A stretch of 64,000 nucleotides of DNA from Nitrobacter sp047149785 (GTDB lineage Bacteria > Pseudomonadota > Alphaproteobacteria > Rhizobiales > Xanthobacteraceae). Below the pieces are notes generated by a model, which was not told the DNA's origin, did not search any database, and saw only the letters and a list, made by a program, of their open reading frames with translations. The DNA is taken from contig NZ_BAAGBE010000001.1 of NCBI RefSeq assembly GCF_047149785.1, positions 806,001-870,000 of the forward strand, read 5' to 3'. The translations under genes were made by a program, and so were the position numbers. This document shows, in pieces, positions 1 through 9,715 of this stretch (position 1 is its first letter; every line of letters starts with the position of its first letter).

Positions 1-141
1 CTGCACGCGACTGAACTGCTGCTGCTGCTCGGCGGCGCGATTTTGATGGCGGTCGAGCCACCGTTCCAGCGCGATCCGCCGCCGGTGCGGCAATGGCCCC
101 CGCAGCCGGACATCTATCCTTTCGGCAATCCCGGTTCCTGA
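1..141 (+). CDS. C-terminal end of an unidentified protein (partial)
   Basis: Frame 1 is open from the first base of the window to a TGA at 139-141, giving 46 residues. They include a short hydrophobic stretch (ELLLLLGGAILMAVEP) followed by a proline-rich tail ending PFGNPGS. The start lies outside the window, so the family cannot be judged. It is not the C-terminus of a xanthine-oxidase-type large subunit as far as I can tell. The gene points toward the convergent pcaD-like gene. Confidence 0.55.
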   Translation: MHATELLLLLGGAILMAVEPPFQRDPPPVRQWPPQPDIYPFGNPGS

Positions 142-210
142 GGGATCGCGTTGCGGTCCCGGTTCTGCGAAGCGGCGGGAGAACGCCGCATCGCCCGCCC
201 GGGGACACGG

Positions 211-993
211 TTACCGCTGCATGAGGAAGCCGGCCACGGCCTCCGTGAAGGCGTGCGATTGTTCGACATTGGAGATGTGCGCGGCGTCGAGGATGGTCAT
301 GCTGGCGCCGGGAATCTGGCTGCGGATATATTCCGCGCCAGCGACGGGCGTCGACTTGTCGTGCCGCCCGGCGATGACGAGCGTGGGGCTTTTGATGCGC
401 GGCAGCAGCGCGCGCTGGTCCAGCGTGCTCAGTGCTTCGCAGCAGGCGATGTAGCCTTCCGGCGGCGAAGCGTTCAGCATGGCTTTCAGTTTCGCCGCGG
501 CGTGCGGCTCGCGCTCGCGAAAATCCGCGGTCAGCCAGCCGCCGATCACGGCGTCGGCGATTGCTTTGAGGCCGCCGTCCCTGACTGCCTGGATGCGGGC
601 GTGCCAGTTGGCCGGATCGGGATAATAGCAACCGGTATTGGCGAGTACGATGCGCTCGAAACGCTCCGGCGCGTTGGCTCCGAGCCATTGCCCGACCATG
701 CTGCCCATCGACAATCCGCACCAGTGGGTCTTGGCGATGTTGAGACCGTCCAGAATCGCCAGCACGTCGCGGCCGAACCGCTCCATCGAATAGGGACCGG
801 GCGGCACGCCGGACTTGCCGTGGCCGCGCCGGTCATAACGAACGACGCGGAACAGTTTCGATAACGGCGCGATCTGCGGCTCCCACATCTGCATCGTGCA
901 GCCGAGCGCGTGCGACAGCATCAGGGTCGGGCCGCCGTCGCGTCCCTCGACGGAGACATTCAACAGGCAGCCGTCGGCATCGATCATGGGCAT
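211..993 (-). CDS. pcaD: Alpha/beta hydrolase, 3-oxoadipate enol-lactonase-like
   Basis: A 260-residue alpha/beta hydrolase. The nucleophile elbow GLSMGS places the catalytic Ser near residue 95, the acid is in AGRHDKSTP and the His is in AAHISNVEQ. PcaD hydrolyses 3-oxoadipate enol-lactone in the beta-ketoadipate pathway, and length and motifs fit. The start at 993 is chosen because a GGAG lies about 7 bases upstream; an in-frame ATG at 1026 would add 11 residues that lie in a dispersed repeat. It is divergent from the cox genes. No other pca genes are present, so the substrate is an inference from the family. Confidence 0.75.
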   Translation of the reverse strand: MPMIDADGCLLNVSVEGRDGGPTLMLSHALGCTMQMWEPQIAPLSKLFRVVRYDRRGHGKSGVPPGPYSMERFGRDVLAILDGLNIAKTHWCGLSMGSMVGQWLGANAPERFERIVLANTGCYYPDPANWHARIQAVRDGGLKAIADAVIGGWLTADFREREPHAAAKLKAMLNASPPEGYIACCEALSTLDQRALLPRIKSPTLVIAGRHDKSTPVAGAEYIRSQIPGASMTILDAAHISNVEQSHAFTEAVAGFLMQR

Positions 994-1020
994 CGGGTAT
1001 TCTCCGTCCAGACGTTCAGA

Positions 1021-1095
1021 CGTCATACGCGGGCTCGACCCGCGTATCCATCGATCTTCACAAATACATTTCAGAAGATGACGGATTGCCGGGTC
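1021..1095. repeat. Dispersed intergenic palindromic repeat
   Basis: The stretch between pcaD and coxG carries two hairpin modules: a GCGGGCTCGACCCGC palindrome near 1029-1043 and a second half containing GATTGCCGGGTCAAGCCC near 1083-1100. This mosaic resembles dispersed intergenic repeats I associate with Bradyrhizobium and Rhodopseudomonas. The second half lacks the usual closing arm, so this copy looks degraded. The family assignment is from memory. Confidence 0.5.
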
Positions 1096-1212
1096 AAGCC
1101 CAAGGCAAAGCGCACCGCGCCTGCGGCCGCCGGGTCTTTCTTTTGCGCGCGCCGTCGCCTACCTGAAAGGATCACCGCCGTCGAGCGGAGGCGGACGATC
1201 GAGAGGCAACGC

Positions 1213-1665
1213 ATGGCGATGACGATGAACGGCGAAGTCCAGCTTCCGGCGTCCCGCGAAGCGGTCTGGGCCAGGCTCAACGATCCCGAGGTTTTGAAGG
1301 CGTGCATCCCGGGTTGCGAGGAATTGACCAGGACCGATGCGAACGAATTCCAGGCCGTCGCCAGGATGAAGATCGGCCCGGTATCCGCCCGCTTCAAGGG
1401 CAAGGTGACGCTCAGCGATCTCGACCCGCCGAACGGATACAGGATCTCGGGCGAAGGGGAGGGCGGCGTCGCCGGTTTCGCTAGGGGCGATGCGACGGTG
1501 GTGTTGATCGATCAGGATGGCGGCACGCTGCTCAAGTACGATGTGGAAGCACAGACCGGCGGCAAGCTGGCGCAACTGGGCCAACGGCTGATCGGCGGTA
1601 CGGCCAAGAAGCTTGCCGACGAATTTTTCGCGAACTTCGCCAAAGCTATTCAGGAGCAGCCCTGA
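1213..1665 (+). CDS. coxG: CoxG-family (SRPBCC) CO dehydrogenase accessory protein
   Basis: A 150-residue protein of the CoxG / SRPBCC fold. It starts MAMTMNGEVQLPASREAVW and contains the family's CIPGCEEL and KIGPVSARFKGKV segments. In Afipia (Oligotropha) CoxG is implicated in anchoring CO dehydrogenase to the cytoplasmic membrane; the fold usually binds a hydrophobic ligand. The ATG at 1213 begins the conserved region; the frame is open further upstream but that part is repeat sequence. It is the first gene of the coxG-S-M-D-E run, 127 bases before coxS. Confidence 0.85.
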   Translation: MAMTMNGEVQLPASREAVWARLNDPEVLKACIPGCEELTRTDANEFQAVARMKIGPVSARFKGKVTLSDLDPPNGYRISGEGEGGVAGFARGDATVVLIDQDGGTLLKYDVEAQTGGKLAQLGQRLIGGTAKKLADEFFANFAKAIQEQP

Positions 1666-1792
1666 AATTCGCGCTGTCATGGCCGTGCCGCGGCCGGTCC
1701 GCGAGGTTGCTCATTACCGGGATGGCCCATATCATGCGCGGCCTTGCGAACGACCGTTCGGATGTGCGGCACCGGATCCAAAGAGAGCGCCG

Positions 1793-2278
1793 ATGGCCAA
1801 GATTTCGCTGATCGTGAACGGCAAACCGACGACCGCCAATATCGATCCCCGCACGTTGCTGGTACAGTTCCTGCGCGAAAACCTGCGCCTGACCGGCACC
1901 CATGTCGGATGCGACACCTCGCAATGCGGCGCCTGTATCGTGCATCTCGACGGCAAGGCCGTGAAGTCGTGCACCATGCTGGCGGTGATGGCGGACGGGC
2001 ACGAGGTCACGACCATCGAGGGCCTCGCGGCCGACGGCGCGCCGCTGCATCCGATGCAGGAAGCCTTTCGCGAGCACCATGGTTTGCAATGCGGCTTCTG
2101 CACTCCGGGCATGATCATGACCGCGATCGATATGGTTCGCCGCAAGGGCCACGAACTCGACGATCAGACCATTCGCGATGAACTGGAGGGCAACCTCTGC
2201 CGCTGCACGGGCTATCAGAACATCGTCGATTCCATCGCGGCCGGAGCCAGGGCGATGGCGAAATCGGATCCTGCATGA
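1793..2278 (+). CDS. coxS: CO dehydrogenase-type [2Fe-2S] small subunit
   Basis: A 161-residue iron-sulfur subunit of the xanthine oxidase / CO dehydrogenase family. The plant-ferredoxin-type cluster ligands lie in CDTSQCGAC plus a later Cys in VKSC. The second cluster ligands lie in QCGFCTPG and LCRCTGYQ. The clusters carry electrons between the molybdenum site of the large subunit and the FAD subunit. It is followed after 44 bases by coxM. No large subunit lies beside it, so which enzyme it serves is open. Confidence 0.93.
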   Translation: MAKISLIVNGKPTTANIDPRTLLVQFLRENLRLTGTHVGCDTSQCGACIVHLDGKAVKSCTMLAVMADGHEVTTIEGLAADGAPLHPMQEAFREHHGLQCGFCTPGMIMTAIDMVRRKGHELDDQTIRDELEGNLCRCTGYQNIVDSIAAGARAMAKSDPA

Positions 2279-2322
2279 GGCCGAGGTCACGACGTCGCGC
2301 GACGATTCCGGGAACCTGAGCC

Positions 2323-3129
2323 ATGTACGAATTCAAATATCATCGACCGGCGACAGTGCGGCAGGCCGCCAACCTGCTGGTCAGGAACGAAGACGCCATG
2401 CTTATCGCCGGCGGCCATACGCTGCTGCCGGTCATGAAGCAGCGGCTGGCGAGCCCCGCGCATCTGATCGATCTCACGCACATCGAAGGTCTCGACGGCA
2501 TCGAGATGAGCGGGCGCGCGCTGGTGATCGGCGCGACTGCGAAACATGCCGATGTCGCCAATTCGCCGGTCGTGGGCGAGGCGATCCCGGCGCTGGCCGA
2601 ACTCGCCGCGCTGATCGGCGATCCGGCGGTGCGCCACAAGGGGACCATCGGCGGCTCGCTCGCCAATAACGATCCCACCGCCGATTATCCGGCGGCCTGC
2701 CTGGCGCTCGGGGCCACCATCGTCACCAACAAGCGCCGCCTGAAATCGTATGAGTTCTTCCAGGGCATGTTCGCCACCGCGCTGGAGAGCGACGAGATCA
2801 TCACGCGGGTGATGTTTCCGCTGCCGAAGAAGGCGGCCTATCAGAAGTTCCGCAATCAGGCCTCGCGCTACGCGCTGGTCGGCGTGTTCGTCGCCAGGCG
2901 TCCGTCGGATGTGCGCGTCGCCGTCACCGGTGCCGGCGAGGAGGGCGTATTCCGCGTGACGGCATTCGAGGAGGCTCTGAAGAAAAGCTTCAAGTCGAAG
3001 TCGCTCGAGGGCTTGCTGGCGCCGGCCACGGGCCTCAACAGCGACCTGCACGGCAGCGCGGACTATCGCGCGCATCTGATCGGGGTGCTTGCGCGCCGTG
3101 CGGTGGATACCGCGAATGGCAGGACGTAG
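2323..3129 (+). CDS. coxM: CO dehydrogenase-type FAD-binding medium subunit
   Basis: A 268-residue FAD subunit of the CoxM / FAD_binding_5 family. The N-terminal FAD-binding motif AGGHTLLP and the second motif TIGGSLANNDPTADYP are both intact. The C-terminal third matches the CO dehydrogenase flavoprotein C-terminal domain. In the family it takes electrons from the CoxS clusters and passes them to quinone or another acceptor. coxD begins 28 bases downstream, where a roughly 2.3-kb coxL could have been expected before or after this gene. Confidence 0.92.
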   Translation: MYEFKYHRPATVRQAANLLVRNEDAMLIAGGHTLLPVMKQRLASPAHLIDLTHIEGLDGIEMSGRALVIGATAKHADVANSPVVGEAIPALAELAALIGDPAVRHKGTIGGSLANNDPTADYPAACLALGATIVTNKRRLKSYEFFQGMFATALESDEIITRVMFPLPKKAAYQKFRNQASRYALVGVFVARRPSDVRVAVTGAGEEGVFRVTAFEEALKKSFKSKSLEGLLAPATGLNSDLHGSADYRAHLIGVLARRAVDTANGRT

Positions 3130-3157
3130 CATTGCGGATTTTCATTCAGGCTTCATC

Positions 3158-4066
3158 ATGAATACGACACAGGCGCTACCCACTTCTGTCGATGCGACGC
3201 TCGACCTGCTGACGCAGCACGGCTATCTCGCCGAGCGTTCATTGGCGACGGTGGTGTTTCTATCGCTGCGCATGGGACGGCCGCTGTTTTTGGAAGGCGA
3301 AGCCGGCGTCGGCAAGACCGAGATCGCGAAAGTGCTGTCGGCCGCGTTGGGGCGCAGGCTGATCCGGCTGCAATGCTACGAGGGGCTCGATGTCGCCTCC
3401 GCCGTCTACGAGTGGAACAGCGCCGCGCAAATGATCGCGATCCGGCTCGCGGAAGCAGCCGGCGACACCGATCGCGAGCAGTTGTCCCGCGACATCTTCG
3501 CCGAGCGATATCTGATCAAACGGCCGTTGCTTCAGGCGCTGGAGTCGGATGTCGCCGGCGCGCCGGTGCTCCTGATCGACGAACTCGATCGTGCCGACGA
3601 GGCTTTCGAAGCCTATCTGCTGGAAATTCTCAGCGACTTTCAGGTAACGATCCCGGAACTCGGCACCGTCAAGGCGTCAGCACCGCCGATCGTCATCGTG
3701 ACCTCCAACCGGACCCGCGAGATTCACGATGCGTTGAAGCGGCGATGCCTCTATCACTGGATCGATTATCCCTCCGCCGAGCGGGAGCTTGCGATCGTCA
3801 AATCGCGGGTGCCCGGCATTTCCGCGAAATTGTCGCAGCAGGTGGTCAGCTTTGTGCAGGCGCTGCGCGGTCGGGACTTCTACAAGAACCCGGGCGTCGC
3901 CGAGACCGTCGACTGGGCGACGGCGCTGACCGAACTCGACGCGCGTTCGCTGACGCCGCAGGTCGTCGGCGACACCATCGGCGCACTTCTGAAATACCAG
4001 GACGATATCGGCCGGATGCAGGGCGACGCCTTGCAGAAGGTGTTGAAGGAAGCGAGCAGCGAATAG
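3158..4066 (+). CDS. coxD: CoxD, MoxR-family AAA+ ATPase
   Basis: A 302-residue MoxR-type AAA+ ATPase. Walker A is EGEAGVGKT (about residues 46-54) and Walker B is LLIDELDRAD, with the sensor-1 segment VIVTSNRTRE. In Afipia, CoxD works with the VWA protein CoxE as a chaperone that helps build the Cu-S-Mo active site of CO dehydrogenase. The start at 3158 begins a sensible MoxR N-terminus; earlier in-frame starts lie inside coxM. A repeat element separates it from coxE. Confidence 0.9.
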   Translation: MNTTQALPTSVDATLDLLTQHGYLAERSLATVVFLSLRMGRPLFLEGEAGVGKTEIAKVLSAALGRRLIRLQCYEGLDVASAVYEWNSAAQMIAIRLAEAAGDTDREQLSRDIFAERYLIKRPLLQALESDVAGAPVLLIDELDRADEAFEAYLLEILSDFQVTIPELGTVKASAPPIVIVTSNRTREIHDALKRRCLYHWIDYPSAERELAIVKSRVPGISAKLSQQVVSFVQALRGRDFYKNPGVAETVDWATALTELDARSLTPQVVGDTIGALLKYQDDIGRMQGDALQKVLKEASSE

Positions 4067-4067
4067 G

Positions 4068-4156
4068 GTCATTCCGGATTCACGCTTCTCGCGCCCGGGA
4101 GTCGAAATGCGTGGCTGGATTCCGGGTTCGCGCTAAGTCGCGCGCCCCGGAATGAC
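4068..4156. repeat. Inverted-repeat element between coxD and coxE
   Basis: The arms GTCATTCCGG (4068-4077) and CCGGAATGAC (4147-4156) are exact reverse complements about 70 bases apart, and the interior is itself palindromic. The arrangement matches dispersed intergenic repeats of this bacterial group. It interrupts an otherwise tight operon and overlaps the earliest possible ATG of coxE at 4152, which is why the later start is preferred. Confidence 0.7.
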
Positions 4157-4172
4157 AACCAGGGTACAGGGT

Positions 4173-5375
4173 ATGGCTGTCAATCATCTCGATCCGCCAA
4201 CCGGACAGATCGCGGACAACGTCGTCGGCTTTGCGCGCACGTTGCGCGCCGCAGGCCTTCCGGTCGGGCCGGGCGCCGCGATCGACGCGCTGAATGCCTT
4301 ACGCCTGATCGATATCGGCAACCGCGCCGACGTCTTCGCCACGCTTGAATCTATTTTCGTGACGCGCCACGATCATGCGCTGATCTTTGCGCGGGTCTTC
4401 GATCTGTTCTTTCGAGCCGCGGAGGAATGGAAAAGCATGCTGGATTCGGTCTCGCTTCCGGACCAGGCCAGGAAACCGCCGCCGGCCGCGCGGCGCGTTC
4501 ACGAGGCGCTGGCGCAGCCGGCGGTCGCCGGCGAGGACGATGCGCTGCAACACGAGCAGAATATTCAGCTTTCCGTCTCTGACCGCGAGGTGCTGCAGAA
4601 AAAAGACTTTGCCCAGATGAGCGCGGCCGAGATCGCCGAAGTCGCGCAGGTCATCGCGAAGATGAGGTTGCCGCAGGCCGAGCTTCGCACCCGGCGCACC
4701 CGGCCCGATCACCGCGGGCTGCGGCTCGACCTGCGCCGGACGCTGCGCGGCAGCCTGCGCACCGGTGGCGATATCGTCGATATCTATCGCCTGGGCCTCG
4801 TCGACAAGCCGGCTCCGATCGTGGCGCTCCTGGATATATCGGGCTCCATGAGCGAATATACCCGGCTGTTCCTGCATTTTCTCCATGCCATCACCGATGC
4901 GCGCAAGCGCGTCTCGGTCTTTCTGTTCGGGACGCGGCTGACCAACGTGACCCGCGCGCTGCGGACGCGCGACCCGGACGAGGCGCTGGCCGCCTGCTCG
5001 TCCGCGGTCGAGGACTGGGCCGGCGGAACGCGGATCGCGACCTCGCTGCATAATTTCAACAAGCTGTGGGGCCGGCGCGTGCTGGCGCAGGGCGCGATCG
5101 TGCTGTTGATCACCGACGGGCTGGAGCGTGAGGCCGACTCAAGACTGGCGTTCGAGATGGACCGGCTGCACCGCTCCTGCCGCCGGCTGATCTGGCTCAA
5201 CCCTCTATTGCGCTATGAGGGCTTTGAACCGAAGGCGCAAGGAATTAAATTGATGCTGCCGCACGTTGACGAATTTCGTCCGGTGCATAATTTGTCGTCT
5301 ATCAAGGGGCTGATGGCCGCGCTGACCATGGCGCCGGTCTCGAATCGCCGCGATCTCCTCCGCCCCGCAGCCTGA
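4173..5375 (+). CDS. coxE: CoxE, VWA domain-containing CO dehydrogenase maturation protein
   Basis: About 400 residues. The C-terminal half is a von Willebrand A-type domain with the MIDAS motif DISGSMS near residue 220 and later conserved TRI and ITDGLE segments; the N-terminal half is helical and charged. CoxE-type proteins partner the MoxR ATPase CoxD in inserting the metal centre. The start at 4173 is preferred because the ATG at 4152 lies in a repeat, and AGGG precedes 4173 at a workable distance. Downstream is the first XdhC gene, 15 bases away. Confidence 0.88.
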   Translation: MAVNHLDPPTGQIADNVVGFARTLRAAGLPVGPGAAIDALNALRLIDIGNRADVFATLESIFVTRHDHALIFARVFDLFFRAAEEWKSMLDSVSLPDQARKPPPAARRVHEALAQPAVAGEDDALQHEQNIQLSVSDREVLQKKDFAQMSAAEIAEVAQVIAKMRLPQAELRTRRTRPDHRGLRLDLRRTLRGSLRTGGDIVDIYRLGLVDKPAPIVALLDISGSMSEYTRLFLHFLHAITDARKRVSVFLFGTRLTNVTRALRTRDPDEALAACSSAVEDWAGGTRIATSLHNFNKLWGRRVLAQGAIVLLITDGLEREADSRLAFEMDRLHRSCRRLIWLNPLLRYEGFEPKAQGIKLMLPHVDEFRPVHNLSSIKGLMAALTMAPVSNRRDLLRPAA

Positions 5376-5390
5376 TTAGAGTCATCCGCC

Positions 5391-5714
5391 ATGCTCGATC
5401 GCGACGAGGATATTCTGAAGGCGGCCGAGGACTGGCGGAAAGCCGGTCACGGCGTCGCGCTCGCGACGGTGGTCGAAACGTGGGGCTCGGCCCCGCGTCC
5501 CGCCGGTTCGAGCCTCGTCGTCAACGACGACGGCACGTTTCTCGGCTCGGTCTCCGGCGGCTGCGTCGAAGGCGCCGTGGTGACCGAGGCGCTGGACGTG
5601 ATCTCCAGCGGCACGCCCCGGATGCTGGAGTTCGGCGTGGCTGACGACGCGGCCTGGAAGGTCGGACTGTCCTGCGGCGGCACCATTCGTGTGTTCGTCG
5701 AGAAAGTCGGCTGA
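5391..5714 (+). CDS. XdhC/CoxI-family protein, N-terminal domain only
   Basis: A 107-residue protein that consists of the XdhC_CoxI N-terminal domain alone: VALATVVETWGSAPRP, GSVSGGCVEG and LSCGGTI, with the conserved cysteines in GGCVEG and LSCGG. Full-length XdhC proteins join this domain to a Rossmann domain; here the Rossmann domain is a separate gene that begins 8 bases after this stop. XdhC-type proteins bind and deliver sulfurated molybdenum cofactor to xanthine-oxidase-family enzymes. Confidence 0.88.
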   Translation: MLDRDEDILKAAEDWRKAGHGVALATVVETWGSAPRPAGSSLVVNDDGTFLGSVSGGCVEGAVVTEALDVISSGTPRMLEFGVADDAAWKVGLSCGGTIRVFVEKVG

Positions 5715-5721
5715 CCGTGAC

Positions 5722-6410
5722 ATGAAACTCGCCACGCTCGCAGAGATCAACAGGGAGCGGGCCGCGCGGCGGCCGGTGATCGTGGTGACCGATATAGCTG
5801 ACGGCGAGCAGCGTATCGTCAAGGCGGCCGATCTCGCCGGCGATCCACTGCATGCGGAGCTGGACAGACACCTGCGCATGGGCAAGAGCGGCACGGTCGA
5901 AGTCGGCGGCCGAAAGCTGTTCCTGAATGTCTACGCGCCGACGGCGAAGCTCGTGATCGTCGGGGCGGTCCACATCAGCCAGGCGCTGGCGCCTCTCGCG
6001 CGGTCGCTCGGCTATGACGTCACGGTGGTCGATCCGCGCACGGCATTTGCAAGCCCGGAGCGGTTTCCGGACGTGCCGCTGGTTGCCGAGTGGCCCGACG
6101 TTGCGCTGCCGCCGCTCCATATCGACCACTATACCGCCTTCGTCGCGGTGACCCACGACCCCAAAATCGACGATCCGGCGTTGCTGCACGCGCTCGAACG
6201 CGATTGTTTCTACATCGGTGCGCTGGGGTCTTGGAAAACCCACGCCCGGCGCGCCGACCGCCTGAAGGCGCAGGGCGCTTCCGACGCCGACATCGCACGC
6301 ATCCATGCGCCGATCGGGCTGGAGATCGGCGCCGTTTCGCCCTCCGAGATCGCCGTAGCCATCATGGCGGAAATCACAGCGCAGCTACGGCTGCCGAAAG
6401 CGAGTGCGGC

Positions 6411-6414
<4 letters not shown>
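5722..6414 (+). CDS. XdhC-family protein, Rossmann domain (CoxF-like)
   Basis: A 230-residue protein with an XdhC C-terminal Rossmann domain: KLVIVGAVHISQALAPLA, TVVDPRTAFASPERFP and FYIGALGSWKTHARR. The N-terminal ~65 residues look like the tail of a CoxI-type region. Together with the preceding gene it makes a split XdhC, so the two products probably act as a complex in molybdenum-cofactor handling. The start at 5722 follows a plausible leader. The stop overlaps the next start as ATGA. Confidence 0.87.
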
Positions 6415-8015
<1,601 letters not shown>

Positions 8016-8113
8016 TCGCGCCTCCCCAGAAGCGGTCCGTGCCGTGCCAAGTCTACGATCTCCGCCGGACCGGACGAGATGTTCAGGCATGACGCTGCAA
8101 GGTCACGCCCGAA

Positions 8114-8127
8114 ATTAACATGTTAAT
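8114..8127. promoter_or_regulatory. 14-bp perfect palindrome upstream of the TetR gene
   Basis: ATTAACATGTTAAT is a perfect 14-bp palindrome in an AT-rich patch about 100 bases before the tetR start. Together with the AT-rich run that follows (8128-8143) it may form part of the promoter or a second operator. No other evidence links it to a regulator. Confidence 0.35.
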
Positions 8128-8182
8128 ACAATAAGATAATTGTCATCACGACGGATTGACCGCCCGTATGGGATCTCGTCTT

Positions 8183-8210
8183 GAATATGACTGACTAGTC
8201 AGTCATATTC
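8183..8210. promoter_or_regulatory. 28-bp perfect palindrome, probable TetR operator
   Basis: The half-site GAATATGACTGACT (8183-8196) is followed at once by its exact reverse complement (8197-8210). The centre, TGACTGACTAGTCAGTCA, resembles operators of TetR-family proteins that regulate drug and stress exporters. It ends five bases before the tetR ATG at 8216, so it probably overlaps the ribosome binding site or transcription start and would allow autoregulation of the whole four-gene operon. Confidence 0.75.
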
Positions 8211-8215
8211 ATTTC

Positions 8216-8935
8216 ATGAGAGCTGTAAAATCGAAACCGCGAAAGATCGCAACTGCGAAATCCGGCAATACTCGACCGGCCGCAAACAAGGTTGGCGTGA
8301 CGTCCACGCAGACCGGAAGAACCGCCCGGCCATCGAACCGCGCAGCCCGCGCGGCGCAACGCCGCGCGGCGATTATCGCGGCGGGCCTCGATGAATTCAC
8401 CGCGCGTGGTTTTGCCGCCACCCGTTTGGACGACGTGGCGAGGCGGGCCGGAGTGGCCAAAGGCACGATCTACCTGCACTTCAAGGACAAGGAGGCGCTG
8501 TTCCAGGAACTGGTGAGAACGGCGCTCGTGCCGCTGATCGTAAACCTGACGGCCCTGCCGGCCGCCGGCGGATCGATACGCGAGATTCTCGAGCGTTTCG
8601 CCGAGGCTTTTGTGCGCGACGTTGCCGAAACCAGGCGCGGCGATATCGTCCGCTTGATCATGGCGGAAGGCGCGCGCTTTCCGTCGCTCGCCGATTTCTA
8701 CTTTCGTGAAGTCGTTTCGCGCGGCCTCGAAGGCATGCGCAAGCTGATCGAGGGTGGTATCGCGCGCGGAGAAATCCGCGATGCGCGCCTTGCCGACTTC
8801 CCCCAGATCGTCGTCGCGCCCGCCTTGGTCGCCGTGATGTGGCAGGGCCTGTTCGGCCGGCATGCGCCTCTCGACGCCGTGGCGATGCTGAGGATCCATC
8901 TCGACCTGATTTTTGGCGAACGGAGGGTTTCATGA
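8216..8935 (+). CDS. TetR/AcrR-family transcriptional regulator
   Basis: A 239-residue TetR-family repressor. A basic, disordered N-terminus of about 45 residues precedes the helix-turn-helix (TRLDDVARRAGVAKGTIY, about residues 70-87) and the usual FKDKEALF. The C-terminal ligand-binding domain resembles the CerR/YbiH C-terminal family. It sits directly behind a 28-bp palindrome and its stop overlaps the next start (ATGA), so it is most simply the autorepressor of the export operon. Confidence 0.9.
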   Translation: MRAVKSKPRKIATAKSGNTRPAANKVGVTSTQTGRTARPSNRAARAAQRRAAIIAAGLDEFTARGFAATRLDDVARRAGVAKGTIYLHFKDKEALFQELVRTALVPLIVNLTALPAAGGSIREILERFAEAFVRDVAETRRGDIVRLIMAEGARFPSLADFYFREVVSRGLEGMRKLIEGGIARGEIRDARLADFPQIVVAPALVAVMWQGLFGRHAPLDAVAMLRIHLDLIFGERRVS

Positions 8936-9705
8936 TCCCGCTGCGCGTCATCGTGCGAGTCGGCGCCGCGTTGGCGCTGACGGTTCTCGTTGCCGGCTGC
9001 GGTCCGAAGTCGTCGCCGGGTTATCAGGGCTGGGTCGAGGCCGACATGATTTTTGTCAGTCCCGACGAGAGCGGCCGTGTCACCAAACTGAATGTGCGCG
9101 AGGGCGATGCTGTCGAGGTCGGCACGCAGCTCTATTCGGTCGACGATGACTTGCAGCAGGCCGATCTCAATCAGAACAAGGCGACGCTGGCGAATGCGCA
9201 TCAGACTTATGACCGCGCGGCCTCGCTGAGGAAAACCGGGGCGGGGACGCAGGCGACATTGGATTCCGCCATTTCCGCGTTGCGTGTCGCCGAAGCGCGG
9301 GTCAACACCTCGGAAACGCGGCTGTCGCGCCGCAAGGGTTTCGCGCCGGTCGCGGGGACCATCCAGCAGATCTATTTTCGTGAAGGCGAGATGGTGCCGG
9401 CGCAACGGCCGGTGCTGTCGATCATGCCGCCGGGCAATATGAAAATCCGGTTCTTTGTGCCGGAGGCTGATTTGCCGAAACTCAGGGTCGGGCAGGAGGT
9501 GCGCATTACTTGTGACAACTGTGCGCCCGGCCTGACGGCAAAGATCTATTTCATCGCCACCCAGGCCGAGTATACGCCGCCGGTGATCTACAGCCTCGAG
9601 GAACGCAATAAATTGGTGTTCTTGATCCAGGCGAGGCCCAACAGGCCGGACAATCTCCGCGTCGGACAGCCAATCACAGTTCAACCCGACGCCGCGACGC
9701 AGTGA
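8932..9705 (+). CDS. HlyD-family periplasmic adaptor, lipoprotein
   Basis: A 257-residue membrane fusion protein. The N-terminal signal ends in the lipobox VAGC near residue 23, so it is probably lipid-anchored. A biotinyl-lipoyl-like half domain (SGRVTKLNVREGDAVEVG), a short coiled coil (about residues 75-125) and the second lipoyl half (FAPVAGTIQQIYFREGEMV) follow, then a beta-barrel region. Such adaptors link an inner-membrane exporter to the outer membrane. It matches E. coli YbhG in type and neighbourhood. Confidence 0.88.
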   Translation: MIPLRVIVRVGAALALTVLVAGCGPKSSPGYQGWVEADMIFVSPDESGRVTKLNVREGDAVEVGTQLYSVDDDLQQADLNQNKATLANAHQTYDRAASLRKTGAGTQATLDSAISALRVAEARVNTSETRLSRRKGFAPVAGTIQQIYFREGEMVPAQRPVLSIMPPGNMKIRFFVPEADLPKLRVGQEVRITCDNCAPGLTAKIYFIATQAEYTPPVIYSLEERNKLVFLIQARPNRPDNLRVGQPITVQPDAATQ

Positions 9706-9715
9706 GGGCCGCGCC

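Noticed and set aside
1..141. The truncated gene as the missing coxL
   Set aside because: It ends in a short hydrophobic and proline-rich tail unlike the C-terminus of xanthine-oxidase-type large subunits, and it is separated from coxG by a divergent pcaD gene.
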